Of a DNA stretch of 8,749 nucleotides, positions 7,087 through 8,749 are shown piece after piece. The stretch's first letter is position 1. Each line of letters starts with the position of its first letter. A program made the position numbers and the translations under genes. The stretch is from NCBI GenBank assembly GCA_030152405.1, contig JASLJL010000305.1, positions 1 to 8,749 on the forward strand, written 5' to 3'. The notes under the pieces are model-generated. The model searched no databases. It was not told where the DNA came from and worked only from the letters and a program-made list of their open reading frames with translations. Origin of the DNA: Gordonia sp. (in: high G+C Gram-positive bacteria). GTDB taxonomy: Bacteria; Actinomycetota; Actinomycetes; Mycobacteriales; Mycobacteriaceae.

Positions 7087-8108
7087 CGGCTGCCCGACTG
7101 CGCGTTCCAACAGGTCTCGGCACCGGACTCGGATCGATGCCGGGGGCCGACCCGGCCGAAGCCGTCGCCGTGATGTCGGGCGAGACCGACTTCGCGTTCG
7201 TCCCCGAGCTGCCGTCGCGCGGCGTGGGCGCCGACTCGGTCGGCCGTGCGGGCGCGATCCTCATCGACATGCCGTTCGAGGTGGTGCACGACGTCTACCG
7301 CCTCACCTCGCGTCCGGGATCGGTGACCCGCCGCGCCCGCGACCTGCTGGCCCGCGACCTCGACGCACTCGAGGAGCACTGGGACAGAAATGGACTCATC
7401 GACACCGGCAAGCTCCTCAAGGTGCAGGTCTGCGGGCCCTTCACGTACTCGGCCCAGGTGGAACTGCGCAACGGCCACAAGGTCGTCAAAGATCGTGGGG
7501 CCCGGCTGGACGTCGTCGCGTCGATGACCGACGGGCTCCTCGACCATGTCCGGGAACTGCGGCGTCGTCTCGGCGCCGAGATCGTCGTCCAACTGAACGA
7601 GGAGCAGATCGACGCCGTGCTCAACGGCAGCGTCACTCCGTTGACCAGGATGGACGCGATTCCTCCGGTGCCGGCTTCACTCATCGCGCAGCGTCTCGAG
7701 GAGATGGCCGCCGCCATCGACGTCCCGATGATCCTGCACGGCGGCCCGACGCCGCAGTCGGACCTGTGTCCGCTCCTGTCGTCGTACGCCGTCACCGTCG
7801 ACCTGTCGCGGCCGTTGCCCGGCGAACACAAGGACAAGATGGCCGAGTACCTGGACCACGGCGGCGTCATGCTCGCGAACCTGGTCCCGTCGTCTCCGCC
7901 GCGCGTCCCGGTGAACCCGGAGCAGCTGGCGCAGGGACTGGCCCGCCTCACCGACGAACTGGGCCTGAGCCGGTCGGTGCTTCGTGACAACGTCGTCGTC
8001 ACACCCGACGGAGGGCTGGCGGACGCGTCTCCCTCGTGGGCTGCGGAAGCGCTGCGTCTCGCGTCGGCGGCGGCAGAGCTCCTCGCATCGGACCCCGCCG
8101 CCCTCTGA
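7083..8108 (+). CDS. MetE C-terminal-domain-like protein (Rv3015c type) lacking the zinc cysteines
   Basis: This 341-residue soluble protein has the single-barrel form of the cobalamin-independent methionine synthase C-terminal domain. Visible family landmarks are GTGLGSMPG (13-21), [19 protein letters not shown] (42-60), [20 protein letters not shown] (112-131), [13 protein letters not shown] (168-180), a barrel strand at VPMILHGG (214-221), VMLANLVPS (262-270) and [17 protein letters not shown] (304-320). In catalytically competent members the zinc ligands sit in H-x-C and in TPxCGL. Here these read His219-Gly-Gly221 and TPD-Gly310-GL, so both cysteines are absent. The Asp of the usual DEP motif is also Asn172. 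It therefore probably does not make methionine in the normal way and could be a pseudoenzyme or have another role. GTG 7083 is chosen for the four-base overlap with mnmA and a GAGG at 7072-7075. It is the last gene of the operon and converges on the YjbR-like gene. Confidence 0.85.
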   Translation: MTAARLRVPTGLGTGLGSMPGADPAEAVAVMSGETDFAFVPELPSRGVGADSVGRAGAILIDMPFEVVHDVYRLTSRPGSVTRRARDLLARDLDALEEHWDRNGLIDTGKLLKVQVCGPFTYSAQVELRNGHKVVKDRGARLDVVASMTDGLLDHVRELRRRLGAEIVVQLNEEQIDAVLNGSVTPLTRMDAIPPVPASLIAQRLEEMAAAIDVPMILHGGPTPQSDLCPLLSSYAVTVDLSRPLPGEHKDKMAEYLDHGGVMLANLVPSSPPRVPVNPEQLAQGLARLTDELGLSRSVLRDNVVVTPDGGLADASPSWAAEALRLASAAAELLASDPAAL

Positions 8109-8140
8109 GATCGGAACAGGTACTACGGGTCGGAGTGCGC

Positions 8141-8220
8141 CGCGCGCCCGAGTGGTACCGCTCCGGCGGTCGGGCCTCTTCCACGGCCGCCGACGCCCTC
8201 AGAGGTACCACTCGCGCGTG
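8141..8220. repeat. Large inverted repeat with GGTACC core between convergent genes, possible bidirectional terminator
   Basis: In the 117-bp gap between two convergent genes, CGAGTGGTACC (8149-8159) and GGTACCACTCG (8204-8214) are perfect 11-bp inverted arms around a 44-base loop. With a 2-base bulge the stem extends by about seven more pairs, using CGCGCGC (8141-8147) against GCGCGTG (8214-8220). Inside the loop, CGGCGG (8164-8169) can pair with CCGCCG (8187-8192), giving a two-tier cruciform or hairpin. Each arm is itself a near-palindrome around GGTACC. The position suits a bidirectional terminator, but there is no T-tract. It could instead be a pair of protein-binding sites or a dispersed repeat. 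The rest of the gap (8109-8140, 8221-8225) shows nothing else I can support. Confidence 0.6.
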
Positions 8221-8225
8221 TCGGG

Positions 8226-8612
8226 CTAGTCGTCCAACGCCGCGATCGCACGCTTGGGTGCGATCTGTCGGAACGCGGCGTCGAGGAGTTCGGACACCTC
8301 GTCCCAGTCGCAGTCGAGGGACAGGTCGACGCCCAGCCACCCGTAGGCCCCGACATAGGCGGGGACGAAGAACCGGCCGTCCTGAATGAGCGCCTCGCGT
8401 TCCGCCGGATCGGGGATGAACAGGAGCGCGTTGTCGCGACGGGTCTTCGTCTCGCCTTTGCGCGATCCGCCGTACATCGCGAACATCTTCCCGCAGCGGA
8501 ACGTGGGACGCCCGTGGGCCACCTTCTCGGTCGCCTCGGGCAGGGCGAGTGCGCGCTCGCGCAGCAGCGCGAGGATCGGATCGGCGTCGTCGAACATGAT
8601 CGGATGCGGCAT
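8226..8612 (-). CDS. MmcQ/YjbR-like family protein
   Basis: This is a small 128-residue soluble protein of the MmcQ/YjbR-like (CyaY-like fold) family, whose members are often labelled DNA-binding; the biochemical function is not established. Visible family landmarks are the N-terminal helix ILALLRERALALPEATEKVA (13-32), HGRPTFRCGKMFAMYGG (33-49), ALLFIPDPAEREALI (62-76), FFVPAYVGAYGWLGVDL (81-97) and the typical end WDEVSELLDAAFRQIAPKRA (103-122). The length is normal. ATG at 8612 is preferred because a TACGCT -10 box lies six bases before it with a -35-like hexamer 16 bp further, as expected for a leaderless gene. ATG at 8597 (residue 6) is the alternative. It is on the opposite strand to all its neighbours, convergent with the MetE-like gene and divergent from ligA, so it has its own promoter and probably an unrelated role. 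Confidence 0.9.
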   Translation of the reverse strand: MPHPIMFDDADPILALLRERALALPEATEKVAHGRPTFRCGKMFAMYGGSRKGETKTRRDNALLFIPDPAEREALIQDGRFFVPAYVGAYGWLGVDLSLDCDWDEVSELLDAAFRQIAPKRAIAALDD

Positions 8613-8618
8613 GCGGCC

Positions 8619-8646
8619 AGCGTAATCGTCTGCGGGGGAGTGTCAC
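8619..8646 (-). promoter_or_regulatory. Promoter of the YjbR-like gene, leaderless type
   Basis: On the minus strand, GTGACA (8646-8641) matches TTGACA at five of six positions. A 16-bp spacer follows, then TACGCT (8624-8619), which fits TANNNT. Six bases separate the -10 box from the ATG at 8612, so transcription should begin at or within a base or two of the start codon. No Shine-Dalgarno sequence is needed or seen. Confidence 0.55.
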
Positions 8647-8656
8647 AGGGCTGCGT

Positions 8657-8662
8657 TAATCT
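8657..8662 (+). promoter_or_regulatory. -10 box of ligA, leaderless type
   Basis: TAATCT fits TANNNT and lies six bases before the GTG at 8669, which would place the transcript start at the start codon. There is no Shine-Dalgarno sequence before the GTG and no convincing -35 at 16-18 bp. Leaderless transcripts starting directly with GTG or ATG are common in mycobacteria and relatives. Confidence 0.55.
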
Positions 8663-8668
8663 GAACTC

Positions 8669-8749
8669 GTGACAGACGCCCAGAGCTCCGATCAGCAGTC
8701 CGACGCCGCAGCCCGCGAATGGGCCGAGCTGGCCGACGAGGTGCGCGGC
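8669..8749 (+). CDS. ligA: NAD-dependent DNA ligase LigA, N-terminal fragment (3' partial)
   Basis: Only the first 27 codons are present, and the gene runs off the window edge. The reading frame ends in REWAELADEVRG, which matches the start of the helical N-terminal (Ia) domain of actinobacterial LigA, where a Trp-containing helix followed by EEVR leads into the NAD-binding HxFxYY segment. The first dozen residues are Gln/Ser/Asp rich, as in the variable N-termini of mycobacterial LigA. GTG is chosen because TAATCT lies six bases upstream, giving a leaderless start. LigA seals nicks in DNA during replication and repair and is normally essential. The identity rests on this short match plus the position after the MetE-like gene, which agrees with the M. 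tuberculosis order Rv3015c-Rv3014c. Confidence 0.8.
   Translation, partial: MTDAQSSDQQSDAAAREWAELADEVRG

Overview
The window is about 70% G+C. Every gene has strong third-position GC bias, GTG and ATG starts are mixed, and several genes overlap by one to four bases. The gene order cysteine desulfurase - mnmA - methionine-synthase-like protein - ligA matches, from memory, the Mycobacterium tuberculosis neighbourhood Rv3025c - Rv3024c - Rv3015c - Rv3014c. This points to a chromosomal segment of a Mycobacteriales actinobacterium such as Gordonia, Williamsia or a relative; the genus is inference.

Layout. (1) 1-3200: the 3' part of a very large AfsR/SARP-type regulator (BTAD domain, P-loop ATPase, long helical C-terminal region). 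Its DNA-binding N-terminus lies before the window. (2) 3201-3303: a spacer with three heptamers at exact 11-bp phase, the arrangement SARP regulators bind. (3) 3304-4698: an FAD-binding (PCMH/berberine-bridge-like) oxidoreductase. (4) 4760-8108: a tight co-directional operon of cysteine desulfurase, the tRNA 2-thiolation enzyme MnmA, and a short MetE-C-terminal-domain protein, joined by a 1-base and a 4-base overlap. (5) 8109-8225: a convergent intergenic region with a large inverted repeat built on GAGTGGTACC. (6) 8226-8612, minus strand: a MmcQ/YjbR-like protein. (7) 8613-8668: a compact divergent promoter region in which both genes look leaderless. (8) 8669 onward: the first 27 codons of ligA, the NAD-dependent DNA ligase.

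How the genes work together. The desulfurase mobilises sulfur from cysteine and MnmA uses persulfide sulfur to make 2-thiouridine at tRNA position 34, so their overlap makes functional sense. The third operon member has the MetE-like fold but appears to lack both zinc-binding cysteines, so it is unlikely to be an ordinary methionine synthase. The regulator/oxidoreductase pair upstream looks like a separate accessory unit, with the regulator plausibly controlling the oxidoreductase.

I found no tRNA, rRNA, CRISPR array, insertion sequence or attachment site. The points most worth a second look are the zinc-site loss in the MetE-like protein, the 11-bp-phased repeats before the oxidoreductase, the GGTACC-centred inverted repeat, the overlapping leaderless divergent promoters, and a Gln-to-Ala change at a PLP-contacting position in the desulfurase.
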